This document shows positions 24,907-32,384 of a DNA stretch of 36,911 bases, piece after piece; position 1 is the stretch's first letter; each line of letters opens with the position of its first letter. The stretch spans positions 1-36,911 of the forward strand of contig CAJXZK010000021.1 of the NCBI GenBank assembly GCA_913063055.1. The letters are read 5' to 3'. Below the pieces are notes generated by a model. It searched no databases. It saw only the letters and a list, made by a program, of their open reading frames with translations, and was not told the origin of the DNA. Both the position numbers and the translations under genes were made by a program. This DNA is from an uncultured bacterium (lineage in GTDB: Bacteria; Cyanobacteriota; Vampirovibrionia; Obscuribacterales; Obscuribacteraceae).

Positions 24907-25581
24907 ATGCGTACTCGTTTGCTTTTACTTCTTGTTTGCTGCACTTTTCTGGGAGTAGCATCTCTTGACGCTAAAGAATCAAAGCGGAATCAGGTACTAA
25001 TCCATCAAAAAGAAGTCGAGTTGCGCACAGATGATGCCAATCTCTATTTTATGGGCTTTCCCTTGACCAAGCGAGTGATCGGGCCTGGTGATGTTGTTCA
25101 AGTCGCTACCAGACAACCGATTCGCAAAGGCGATGTTGCCCAAAGAAATTTGCTGTACCTTATCGTTCAGCCAAAAGGCCTGATATTGCCCGCTGGTCAA
25201 TGCACTTCTTTATCTCAATGCGTGGGAAAGGCCGCTGTGAGAGATCTTCTTTTGAACCAGAACTTGGTTATATCTGACTTTGAAAAATGTTCAATAGTGA
25301 CGAGCAAAGCTGTGCGAGCACGAGGTGCTATTGCTGCTGGGCAGTTTGTTTATCCAGCTTTTGTTGAATTAGTGGAAATACCTGTGGCTCCGAACAAGAC
25401 ACCGATGAATTGGATGTCATCGTTAGACGAAGTGGTTGGCCGCAAAGCGAAACGAGACATAAACATTGGACAAATTGTGACTGAGGATTGTTTCGGTCCA
25501 AGGGGATCGATTTTTAACCCAGAGCCGGTAATGCAGTTCGATTCTGGTGGAGGAGCTCTCAACCCGCAAATTCAGTATTAA
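24907..25581 (+). CDS. Exported SAF-domain protein
   Basis: 224 residues with a signal peptide (1-22, ending SLDA). Two SAF-like units are visible: VVQVATRQPIRKGDVAQRNL (about 61-80) and KAVRARGAIAAGQFV followed by AKRDINIGQIVTEDC (about 138-200). SAF domains occur in CpaB pilus-assembly proteins and FlgA flagellar P-ring chaperones, where they bind envelope polymers. It has no peptidoglycan-binding or pilus-specific domain, so its partner is unknown. It is the first gene of a same-strand run ending at 29795, with 49 bases to the next start, which suggests co-transcription with the three paralogs and the DUF692 gene. Confidence 0.75.
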   Translation: MRTRLLLLLVCCTFLGVASLDAKESKRNQVLIHQKEVELRTDDANLYFMGFPLTKRVIGPGDVVQVATRQPIRKGDVAQRNLLYLIVQPKGLILPAGQCTSLSQCVGKAAVRDLLLNQNLVISDFEKCSIVTSKAVRARGAIAAGQFVYPAFVELVEIPVAPNKTPMNWMSSLDEVVGRKAKRDINIGQIVTEDCFGPRGSIFNPEPVMQFDSGGGALNPQIQY

Positions 25582-25630
25582 TAGTTGCGAGTGACAGCCC
25601 TGTTTCGGGCAAATCTGGAGGCGTTAATCA

Positions 25631-26626
25631 TTGAGTAGTTCGACAAACCGACCGACAAGAGCAAAAACGCTGCTCGCAATTGCTTTCACTGGAAGTATGA
25701 TCACTTCTCAATTGCCAGCTCTTGGCCAAAAGTCGCCGGAGGCCGCGGCTTCTGCCATAGAAGGTATTACAAAGAACGAGCTATCAACGCCAGAGGAAAA
25801 GGCATACTGTTTGCTGCAACTGGCGTTTTGCTGTATCAAAGGTGGCGACATGACTGCCTTAGCAGAAAGTTTTAAGACAAACTTGGTCAAGCTTGGCCCT
25901 GCTAGTTTTTTCAGTACTTCATCGAGGTTTGAAAATCCCTTAGTTTCATGGGTTAACAACGTTTCTTTGTTAAGTCATTCTGCTGCAACCGCTCAGAGTG
26001 AGACTGTCAAAACTAAGATTTCTAGTGGGAATCTTGCCCTGGCAGATAAAACAATCGAAGCTGCGATTCAGCAATTGGGTCAGGGTTCTAAGAAGGCTGA
26101 GGCCTTGAATTTGTACTTAGTAGCTTCCTGCCTTTCTCGAATTGTAGAAAACACCCGGAACGAGCAGAAGTGCGCCAAAGTATTGAATGAAGCAATTCAA
26201 GCTTGTGAATCAAATGAGATGGTCGATAGCAACCAAATTAAGGTGATCTCTTCGATTCTAAATTCAATGGCCTATGGGCTTATTCCAATTCGTATACCTG
26301 ACTACCAAATGAAGTCACCTCAGCAACTGCCAGCATTTGACATGAAGAGTTACGATGAAAGCGAGCGGCTTAAGTTGAGAGCCGCAGCCTTGCTAGACAG
26401 ATTGCCGGCTGGTGACCACGCAAGAAGAAAAGTTCATCGAGATCTGTCTCTTTGGTATTCGCAATTAGGCAGAGATGATAAAGCCCTTAGAGAGAAAGCG
26501 GAACTGTTTAATCTGGTTGGGGTGAAGGATGATCGTATTTTGTATCCACAGTCAGGTATGTGTGGCCATTTGGTTTGGTGGATAGCTGCGCAATCAAATA
26601 TTACTGGCCTTTGCGGTATGGGCTAA
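25631..26626 (+). CDS. Exported tandem paralog A with C-terminal CGHxxWW-X10-CGMG
   Basis: 331 residues. The start is a TTG with GGAGG nine bases upstream; its two tandem copies also start with TTG followed by nearly the same codons, which supports the choice. Residues 12-33 form a signal peptide (LLAIAFTGSMITSQLPALGQ). The body is helical, with TPR-like segments (LKLRAAALLDRLPAGDHARR, LSLWYSQLGRDDKALREKAE). The C-terminus is CGH (311-313), two residues, WW, ten residues, CGMG (328-331). No known family was recognised. It is the first of three copies with a period of about 1.03 kb, 28 bases apart, placed before a DUF692 enzyme gene. Confidence 0.8.
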   Translation: MSSSTNRPTRAKTLLAIAFTGSMITSQLPALGQKSPEAAASAIEGITKNELSTPEEKAYCLLQLAFCCIKGGDMTALAESFKTNLVKLGPASFFSTSSRFENPLVSWVNNVSLLSHSAATAQSETVKTKISSGNLALADKTIEAAIQQLGQGSKKAEALNLYLVASCLSRIVENTRNEQKCAKVLNEAIQACESNEMVDSNQIKVISSILNSMAYGLIPIRIPDYQMKSPQQLPAFDMKSYDESERLKLRAAALLDRLPAGDHARRKVHRDLSLWYSQLGRDDKALREKAELFNLVGVKDDRILYPQSGMCGHLVWWIAAQSNITGLCGMG

Positions 26627-26654
26627 TTTCTGATGAGTAGGGAGTAGCTGAGTT

Positions 26655-27662
26655 TTGACTAGTTCGACAAACAGACAGACAAGCGCCAAAGCCATGCTAG
26701 CGATAGCTTTTGCTGGGAGTGTACTAACCTTGCAGTCTCCGGTTTTTGGACAGGAGCCGCCTAAGACTTCTTCGTCTTCTGTAATTGATGTTATTGCAAT
26801 GAATGTAAAAGCAACGCCGGAAGCTAAGGCCTATTATTTGTTGCAGCTCGCTTATTGTTATTGCACGGGCGGTGATACGACTGGCTTAGAAATTCATATT
26901 AAGTCGAATCTCATTAAGTCAGACAACCTAAGTCTTTTTTACTCATCGTATAGAGGGGAGCCTTTCTTAGGCTCCTGGGCTAGTAGTGTTTCCTTGTTAA
27001 GTCAATCTGTTGCTAAAGAGGAACAGAGCAAGACTGGTGATACGAAAATTTCAAAAGAGCATCGTACGTTTGCCGATAAGGCGATCACTGCCGCTGTTGC
27101 GCAGCTTGGTTCAGATTTTAAGGAACCTCTTGCCCTGAAATTGAATATGTACTTAATTGCCTCCTGCCTTTCTCGAATAACAGGCAACACGCAGAATGAG
27201 CAAATGTGCACCAAAGAGCTGAATGCCGCGATTCAAGCTTGTGAAGCCAGTAAAACTGTCGACAGCGGCCAAATCAAAGCGGTTGCTTCAATCTTAAATT
27301 CAATGGCGTTTGGTCTTATACCGATTCGTATACCTGACTACCAAGCGCAATCACCTTCGCAACTGCCAGAATTTGACAGGAAGAATTTCGATGAAAGCGA
27401 GCGGCTTAGGTTGAGAGCTGCAGCCTTGTTAGACAGATTGCCGACTGGTGACCAGGAGAGAAGAAAAGCTCATCGCGATCTGTCTCTTTGGTATTCGCAA
27501 TTAGGTAGAGACGATAAAGCTCTAAAGGAAAAAGAGGAACTATTTAAGCTGGTTGGGGTGAAGGATGATCGAATTTTATATCCGCAATCAGGCGTGTGTG
27601 GTCATCCGATGTGGTGGACTACTGAGAAATTAACTTACGAGAGTAATTGCGGTATGGGCTAG
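26655..27662 (+). CDS. Exported tandem paralog B with C-terminal CGHxxWW-X10-CGMG
   Basis: 335 residues, TTG start with a GGAG about 10 bases upstream. Signal peptide at about 12-33 (MLAIAFAGSVLTLQSPVFGQ). It keeps the order of paralog A, including the IRIPDYQ segment and the TPR-like repeat near 245-285. Cysteines shared by all three copies are those in the CTK/CAK segment, in QACE, in CGH (315) and in CGMG (332). The ten residues between WW and CGMG (TTEKLTYESN) have almost nothing in common with the other copies. It starts 28 bases after paralog A. Confidence 0.8.
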   Translation: MTSSTNRQTSAKAMLAIAFAGSVLTLQSPVFGQEPPKTSSSSVIDVIAMNVKATPEAKAYYLLQLAYCYCTGGDTTGLEIHIKSNLIKSDNLSLFYSSYRGEPFLGSWASSVSLLSQSVAKEEQSKTGDTKISKEHRTFADKAITAAVAQLGSDFKEPLALKLNMYLIASCLSRITGNTQNEQMCTKELNAAIQACEASKTVDSGQIKAVASILNSMAFGLIPIRIPDYQAQSPSQLPEFDRKNFDESERLRLRAAALLDRLPTGDQERRKAHRDLSLWYSQLGRDDKALKEKEELFKLVGVKDDRILYPQSGVCGHPMWWTTEKLTYESNCGMG

Positions 27663-27690
27663 TATCCACCAGATAAGGACGTGCCAAGCT

Positions 27691-28704
27691 TTGACTAGCT
27701 CGACAAACAAACCGATCAATTCTAAACCAGCAAGAACAAAAGCCTTGTTAGCAGTTGCTTTCGCTGGAAGTATGCTCACTGCGCAACTACCGGCCCTTAG
27801 CCAAGCGCCACATCTGGCTTCAGCTTCGATGATCGATTTTATTTCGAAGAATTCTCAAATACCAGAGGAAGAGAAGGCATACCGCTTGTTGCAGCTAGCC
27901 AATATCTATATCACCGGCACTCCTTCCACTGTTTGGGAGGCTTCTGTTCGGGCAGGCTCGGGCGAACCTCGCTCTAACAGAGATATTCAGATTTTATTGA
28001 GGCGTGAAGGTTACTTACTTTCTTGGGCTGATGCAGTTTTTTTGCGTAGTTATCAATATGGCAGTACTGCTCTTAGTGAGGCTGGCAGAAAGAAGATTTC
28101 TATTGAGCACCGAGTCGTTGCGGACAACGCCATCAGGGCTGCTATTGAACAGTTAGATCAAGGTTCCAAGAAAGTTGAGTCATTGAACATGTACTTAGTT
28201 GCTTCTGGCCTTTCTCGAGTGACTGGAAATACACGGAACGAGAAGAAGTGCACCAAGGTACTAAATGCAGCAATTCAGGCTTGTGAAGATAACAGAACAG
28301 TTGATAGCGCCCAGATCAAAATGATTTCTTCAATCTTAGATTCAATGGCCTATGGTCTCATACCTATAAGCGTAGAAGACACCCAAGCACAATCACGTCG
28401 GCGACTGCCAGCATTTGATATGAAGAAATTCGATCAAAGCGAGCGACTCAAGCTTAAAGCTGCAGCCCTTCTTGATAGGCTGCCTGCAACAGATCATGAT
28501 AGAAGAAAAGCTCATCGCGATTTGACACTTTGGTATACGCAATTAGGCAAGGACGAAAAGGCACTCAAAGAAAAGGAGGAATTATTTAAGTTGGTTGGCG
28601 TGAGGGACGACAAGATTTTGTATCCGCAACCGGGAAGCTGTGGCCATCCGCTTTGGTGGTCAGTTGTCATAGTGGCGGACTTTCTAAAATGTGGAATGGG
28701 CTAG
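27691..28704 (+). CDS. Exported tandem paralog C with C-terminal CGHxxWW-X10-CGMG
   Basis: 337 residues, TTG start. The ribosome-binding site is weaker than in paralogs A and B (AAGGACG about 11 bases upstream). Signal peptide at about 18-39 (LLAVAFAGSMLTAQLPALSQ). The N-terminal cysteines of paralogs A and B are lost (the LQLANIYITG segment has none), but the CTK, QACE, CGH (317) and CGMG (334) cysteines remain. The ten-residue spacer before CGMG (SVVIVADFLK) is hydrophobic, unlike the polar one in B. The DUF692 gene follows 10 bases after its stop, so this copy is the one most tightly linked to the enzyme. Confidence 0.8.
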   Translation: MTSSTNKPINSKPARTKALLAVAFAGSMLTAQLPALSQAPHLASASMIDFISKNSQIPEEEKAYRLLQLANIYITGTPSTVWEASVRAGSGEPRSNRDIQILLRREGYLLSWADAVFLRSYQYGSTALSEAGRKKISIEHRVVADNAIRAAIEQLDQGSKKVESLNMYLVASGLSRVTGNTRNEKKCTKVLNAAIQACEDNRTVDSAQIKMISSILDSMAYGLIPISVEDTQAQSRRRLPAFDMKKFDQSERLKLKAAALLDRLPATDHDRRKAHRDLTLWYTQLGKDEKALKEKEELFKLVGVRDDKILYPQPGSCGHPLWWSVVIVADFLKCGMG

Positions 28705-28714
28705 TGTTATCTGC

Positions 28715-29596
28715 ATGAATCCTAAAATTCCAAAACTCGGACTTTCACTTATGCCAACCGAAGATTTTCGGCAGGCTACTGATGAATTGTTCCAGCGTAA
28801 CAAGGTTGAGACTCTTGAATGGAGTTTTGATTTTGGTTTCAGCGGAGCTGCAGCAGAGCCGTGGTGTAATGACCTGCTAGATAAGTTTAGTGCTGCTGAC
28901 TCGTTAACAGGTCATGGCGTCGAGCTTTCACCTTTGTCTGCCACGTTTTCTCGACGACAGCGAGACTGGCTCGCGCAGGCCCGCGAAGAGTTTCAAAATC
29001 GAAGATATCGTCACGCATCGGAGCATTTCGGTTTCTCCGAAGCTGGGCCGATTGAGAAGGGTGCACCGCTGTCGGTGCCAATGAATGAGCAGTCACTTCA
29101 CCGTGGTAAGGAGATGATGAAGCGCTTTGCTGACGCTGCCCAATGCCCGGTGGGCCTGGAGAATCTTGCATTCGCGTTTTCTCTTGAGGATGTGAAAAGA
29201 CAGGGCGACTTTATTGATCAGTTGATCTCTGAGGTCGATGGTTTTTTACTTTTAGATTTGCACAATATTTTTTGTCAGGTCGCTAATTTCAATATGCCTG
29301 AGCTTGAATTGTTGAATTTGTATCCATTGTCTAAAGTGCGCGAGCTGCACCTCTCAGGTGGCTCTTGGAGCCGCTCTATTTCTGGTAGGCGCCTAGCTGT
29401 CCGGCGAGATACGCACGATGATGCCGTGCCGCAAGAAGTTTTCAACTTAACTGCTTTGGCGCTTAAGCTTTGTCCAAACGTAGAATTCGTTATTCTTGAA
29501 CGACTTGGCTACACCATGATGGAGCCAGAGCAGCAGCAAGAGTTTCGTGATGACTTCGATACTATAAGAGAGATATTGGACCACTGCTATGTCTGA
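28715..29596 (+). CDS. DUF692 (MbnB/TglH-type) multinuclear iron enzyme homologue
   Basis: 293 residues from the ATG at 28715; a GTG at 28691 overlapping the previous gene is less likely. DUF692 proteins are TIM barrels with two or three iron ions that oxidise cysteines of ribosomally made peptides (MbnB, TglH, bufferin BufB). Matching motifs: GHGVELS (His 67), SEHFGF (Glu 103, His 104), LENLAF (Glu 149, Asn 150), LLDLHNIF (Asp 181, His 183, Asn 184), ELHLSGG (His 212), DTHDDAVPQEV (Asp 232, His 234), VILER (Glu 262). The common HLAGH motif is altered here to HLSGG, so one usual ligand may be missing. It shares 8 bases with the next gene and lies 10 bases behind three exported Cys-tailed proteins. 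Confidence 0.88.
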   Translation: MNPKIPKLGLSLMPTEDFRQATDELFQRNKVETLEWSFDFGFSGAAAEPWCNDLLDKFSAADSLTGHGVELSPLSATFSRRQRDWLAQAREEFQNRRYRHASEHFGFSEAGPIEKGAPLSVPMNEQSLHRGKEMMKRFADAAQCPVGLENLAFAFSLEDVKRQGDFIDQLISEVDGFLLLDLHNIFCQVANFNMPELELLNLYPLSKVRELHLSGGSWSRSISGRRLAVRRDTHDDAVPQEVFNLTALALKLCPNVEFVILERLGYTMMEPEQQQEFRDDFDTIREILDHCYV

Positions 29597-29795
29597 AGAT
29601 TTGAAGTATTCTGAATTCCAAAACGCGCTTTTAGGCCTGCTTGCTAGCGGGTTGCCAGAAGAAACTATCATTGCGACCTTAAAGTCAGACTCTCGCTTCG
29701 ATGACTACCGTGATTATGTAGACCAGTTCGACCCTGATATGGTGGCAGTCGCTTCTGAATTGATGGGCAAGTGGGCTCGGCGGAAGGTCGATTAG
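29589..29795 (+). CDS. Small acidic protein coupled to the DUF692 gene
   Basis: 68 residues, all soluble and mostly helical (LKYSEFQNALLGLLASGLPE, ETIIATLKSDSRF, DPDMVAVASELMGKWARR), with no cysteine. Its ATG lies within the last codons of the DUF692 gene (8-base overlap), which points to translational coupling. DUF692 enzymes usually need a partner that holds the substrate (MbnC, TglI, BufC); those are larger, but this position fits a small recognition partner. Without cysteine it is not itself a likely substrate. The family is not recognised. Confidence 0.65.
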   Translation: MSEDLKYSEFQNALLGLLASGLPEETIIATLKSDSRFDDYRDYVDQFDPDMVAVASELMGKWARRKVD

Positions 29796-29800
29796 TTTCA

Positions 29801-31150
29801 CTACTCTCCCGGCACTTTCAATCCCGCCAGCTTATAGCTATAACTCAGGCTAGAACCAAGTTCTGGCCGTTCATGCATGCCAGCATTTTTGGCGGCGATG
29901 TTGGCTTTAGCAATAATTTGCTGAAGATAAGGCTGGTAGGCCACGCCTTTATTTGGCAACACTGAGCCTACAAAATAATTGTCTGCTAGAGGAACGATAA
30001 TGTCTGCAACTGTGTGTTCATAGGGCTTTACCGCATGAGATTTGGAGATATCCACAAGGTTAAAGCGCTGACCAACTGGATCAACCAAGATGTTTCCTGG
30101 CTTGGATGGGTCAAATTGTAAGCCATGCTTCTCCACTGCCATCATCGTTCTAGCCAACTCGTCGTAGGCTGATTGGGGCAGCTCAGCGCTAGCTTTTATT
30201 CCTTTGGCAAAGGCTGCTTCAGCTGCTTCTGGACCCATCTCTCGGCGCGCCTTGGCCCCTGGTGCACCGGCGGCAAAACCATCTTGTTTTTTGAGGATTT
30301 CAAAGTCGCCCAGTTTTGCTACGGGCTGACCGACGTTGTGACCAGGCATGCAGTCTGCTACTTCTTCAATTTTTCCAGTTGGCGGTTTGCCTTTGGCAAA
30401 CTCTGGCACTTTGACGACAAAGTCGTTGGTGAAATCGAGCTTGTACACCGCACCATTGCTGCCGCGACCGAGGAAGTTTTCTTCTTTTACCGAAGCCATA
30501 ATGTTTTGCTCTGTGGCTTGTGCAGCTTTCATCTGGGTGGAAAGCTTTTCGAAAGTGTGCGGAGTTGCCCCCAGTTCCATTTTCTTGCCGAGGCCTAGCC
30601 CTGCTCCCATCTCCATGCGCGCTAGTTTCGAGCCCACACCAAAACCGGCAAAGCCTGAAGCGGCCATGAGGGGATAATCAAAGGCCATTCCACCCAGTGA
30701 ATTGCCTAGTTGCACTTTATTGTGTTCGAGGGTGCGGGGGTCTTTCCAGACTTGATAGGCCGGTACGCCTACTTTTGTGCCAACGTCGACGGCAGCTACT
30801 GCTCCTAAGATTTTGCCAGCGTTTAGGGCAGCACCTTCGACGTAAGGAGCCACTACTTTTCCAAACACCTGGGGCTTCTTCAAGGCTAGGGCAAAGGCGG
30901 CACCAATGGCGACGCTTGTAGCGACTTCTACGCCGGTCTCGCTCAGCTTGTCACCAGTCGCGTCCTTGGCTCTGTCTACGAAGGCCTGAGGGGTGCGCTT
31001 GAGTGCTCCTAATAGCAGGTTAGCTTCACTGGAGAGCTTGTCGGCTGTTGTCTGTTCAACTGATGCCTGGGTTTCTCTGGGCGCGCCAACTTCTGCCGTT
31101 TTTGAGTCGGCTTCGCGTCTTTGTTCGTGTCCGTGGGGGAGCTGGGGCAA
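29801..31150 (-). CDS. Kinase-fold protein with hydrophobic N-terminal segments
   Basis: 449 residues. The first 45 are polar; segments at about 74-90, 106-125 and 153-175 are Ala/Gly-rich and hydrophobic. Residues 225-375 show a degenerate protein-kinase pattern: a glycine loop GRGSNGAVYK (228-237), VVKV with Lys 247, a catalytic-loop-like FDPSKPGNIL (Asp 347, Lys 350, Asn 353) and LVDIS (Asp 367) where DFG would be. The conserved His before the catalytic Asp is replaced by Phe. Small kinase-like effectors with reduced lobes look similar, but nothing shows export. The TTG start at 31150 follows an in-frame TAG. The convergent small gene ends 5 bases away. Confidence 0.7.
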   Translation of the reverse strand: MPQLPHGHEQRREADSKTAEVGAPRETQASVEQTTADKLSSEANLLLGALKRTPQAFVDRAKDATGDKLSETGVEVATSVAIGAAFALALKKPQVFGKVVAPYVEGAALNAGKILGAVAAVDVGTKVGVPAYQVWKDPRTLEHNKVQLGNSLGGMAFDYPLMAASGFAGFGVGSKLARMEMGAGLGLGKKMELGATPHTFEKLSTQMKAAQATEQNIMASVKEENFLGRGSNGAVYKLDFTNDFVVKVPEFAKGKPPTGKIEEVADCMPGHNVGQPVAKLGDFEILKKQDGFAAGAPGAKARREMGPEAAEAAFAKGIKASAELPQSAYDELARTMMAVEKHGLQFDPSKPGNILVDPVGQRFNLVDISKSHAVKPYEHTVADIIVPLADNYFVGSVLPNKGVAYQPYLQQIIAKANIAAKNAGMHERPELGSSLSYSYKLAGLKVPGE

Positions 31151-31217
31151 TTGAGTGGCCTATCAGAGCTTCCAAAAGGAAGTTCAAGTTTCCGATCGTA
31201 AAAACTACTCTAACAAT

Positions 31218-31257
31218 TAAAAAGGGCAGCGACAAATTAGTTCTTTGCCCCTGCCCT
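31218..31257 (-). terminator. Intrinsic terminator of the desaturase gene
   Basis: On the minus strand, AGGGCAG and CTGCCCT form a perfect 7-base-pair stem (31223-31257), followed by a run of four to five Ts. It begins 22 bases after the desaturase stop and lies before the start of the kinase-fold gene, separating the two transcripts. Confidence 0.75.
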
Positions 31258-31278
31258 ATTCATTTGTTAAGCGGTCAT

Positions 31279-32292
31279 CTAAAGCGAGATTGTGTAAGCA
31301 ACAGCTTTTTGCTTCTTCTTAACGCTGATATCAACTGCCAAATCTTTCGAGTTCTTCACCGCTGTTTCTAGCGATTCAATTACTTCTGAGTACTTGCCGC
31401 TAGCCGCTGAAATTGAAGCTGACACTGCTGCAGTTGCTGGTGCAACTACTGCTGCCATCGCAGGAACTAGTTCTGGTACAGATATCGGAGCTACTACTGG
31501 AGCTGCAACATCTGCCACTGCTGGCTTGTATTTAGAAGCAATTTCCATCATGCGTTCGTGAGAAACAACATTCATGCGGGTAACTAGCCCAAGTTTTTTC
31601 ATGACTACAAGAATCATGTAAGAAACGTCCAGTTCCCACCAGGCCATACCGCTTTTAGCTGAGCCAGGAGCGGCGTGGTGATTGTTGTGCCAGCCTTCGC
31701 CCATAGCGAGCAAGCCTACCCACCAAACATTGACGCTGTCGTCGTATCCGGCATAGGTCTTGTAGCCCCATTTAGGCAAGTGGCAAAGAACGTTGAGCAT
31801 AAGTGGAATTTGTTGCACGGCCAAACCAGCCAATAGACTAGCTAGTGCTGGTACCCAGCCGAAGGCGGCTAAGATGGCAGCGCGGAAAAGCAAGTTCAGT
31901 GCATAAGAAAGAGTGTGGGCTTTGCGCCAGTTTCCGCCCTGTTCGAGGAAAGCGTAAATTGGATCGTTGATCAAATCTTTCGCTTGAACATTTGGGTCAA
32001 TGTGCGATGGATAGCTCATTTTGGCCAACCAGCCAAGGTGGGCGTAGGCAACACCGTAACGTGGTGAGTGCGGATCTAATTCTGTGTCTACGTGGTGGTG
32101 GTGGGCCCGGTGCATGGTGCTCCACCAGATTGGCGAACCTTCAAAGGCTAGAAATCCGGGCAAGACCCAGAAATATTCCACCCATTTAGGGCAGCTGTAA
32201 GCTCTGTGAGATAGGCCGCGGTGATAACCGAGGGTGATGCCACAGGCGTGCCATACGTAGAAGATGGCGAAAAGTACAATGAATTCGAGCAT
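31279..32292 (-). CDS. Acyl-CoA/acyl-lipid delta-9-type fatty acid desaturase with Ala/Val-rich tail
   Basis: 337 residues from the ATG at 32292, which has GAGG eight bases upstream. The three histidine boxes of membrane di-iron desaturases are complete: HRGLSH (24-29), HRAHH (61-65) and HNNHH (202-206, in GEGWHNNHH). With EGSPIWWSTMHRAHH they mark the DesC/stearoyl-CoA desaturase group, which introduces a cis double bond, usually at carbon 9. Hydrophobic segments at 1-20, 40-57, 131-150 and 152-170 fit the four-helix topology. After residue 255 comes an unusual 80-residue extension: an Ala/Val/Pro-rich stretch, then a charged helix (YSEVIESLETAVKNSKDL). It has its own terminator. Confidence 0.93.
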   Translation of the reverse strand: MLEFIVLFAIFYVWHACGITLGYHRGLSHRAYSCPKWVEYFWVLPGFLAFEGSPIWWSTMHRAHHHHVDTELDPHSPRYGVAYAHLGWLAKMSYPSHIDPNVQAKDLINDPIYAFLEQGGNWRKAHTLSYALNLLFRAAILAAFGWVPALASLLAGLAVQQIPLMLNVLCHLPKWGYKTYAGYDDSVNVWWVGLLAMGEGWHNNHHAAPGSAKSGMAWWELDVSYMILVVMKKLGLVTRMNVVSHERMMEIASKYKPAVADVAAPVVAPISVPELVPAMAAVVAPATAAVSASISAASGKYSEVIESLETAVKNSKDLAVDISVKKKQKAVAYTISL

Positions 32293-32384
32293 AGTTTTTT
32301 CCTCTGAGCGTATCAATGCCACCACTTGAGGTGGCTGCTCAATGTCTCGTTGTGGTTCTTAAAGTCTTCGAACAGGTAGCACTA

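Larger units (their letters stand above)
25631..28704 (+). repeat. Tandem triplication of a 1.03-kb gene unit
   Basis: Three complete gene copies follow each other with start-to-start distances of 1024 and 1036 bases and identical 28-base spacers. Similarity is highest in the first codons, in the segment coding for SERLKLRAAALLDRLP and in the C-terminal motif; regions around residues 60-120 are the most diverged. Confidence 0.85.

Noticed and set aside
28691..28714. GTG start for the DUF692 gene inside the previous gene's 3' end.
   Set aside because: The eight extra residues match nothing in the family, and the ATG at 28715 gives the expected N-terminus just before the first barrel strand.
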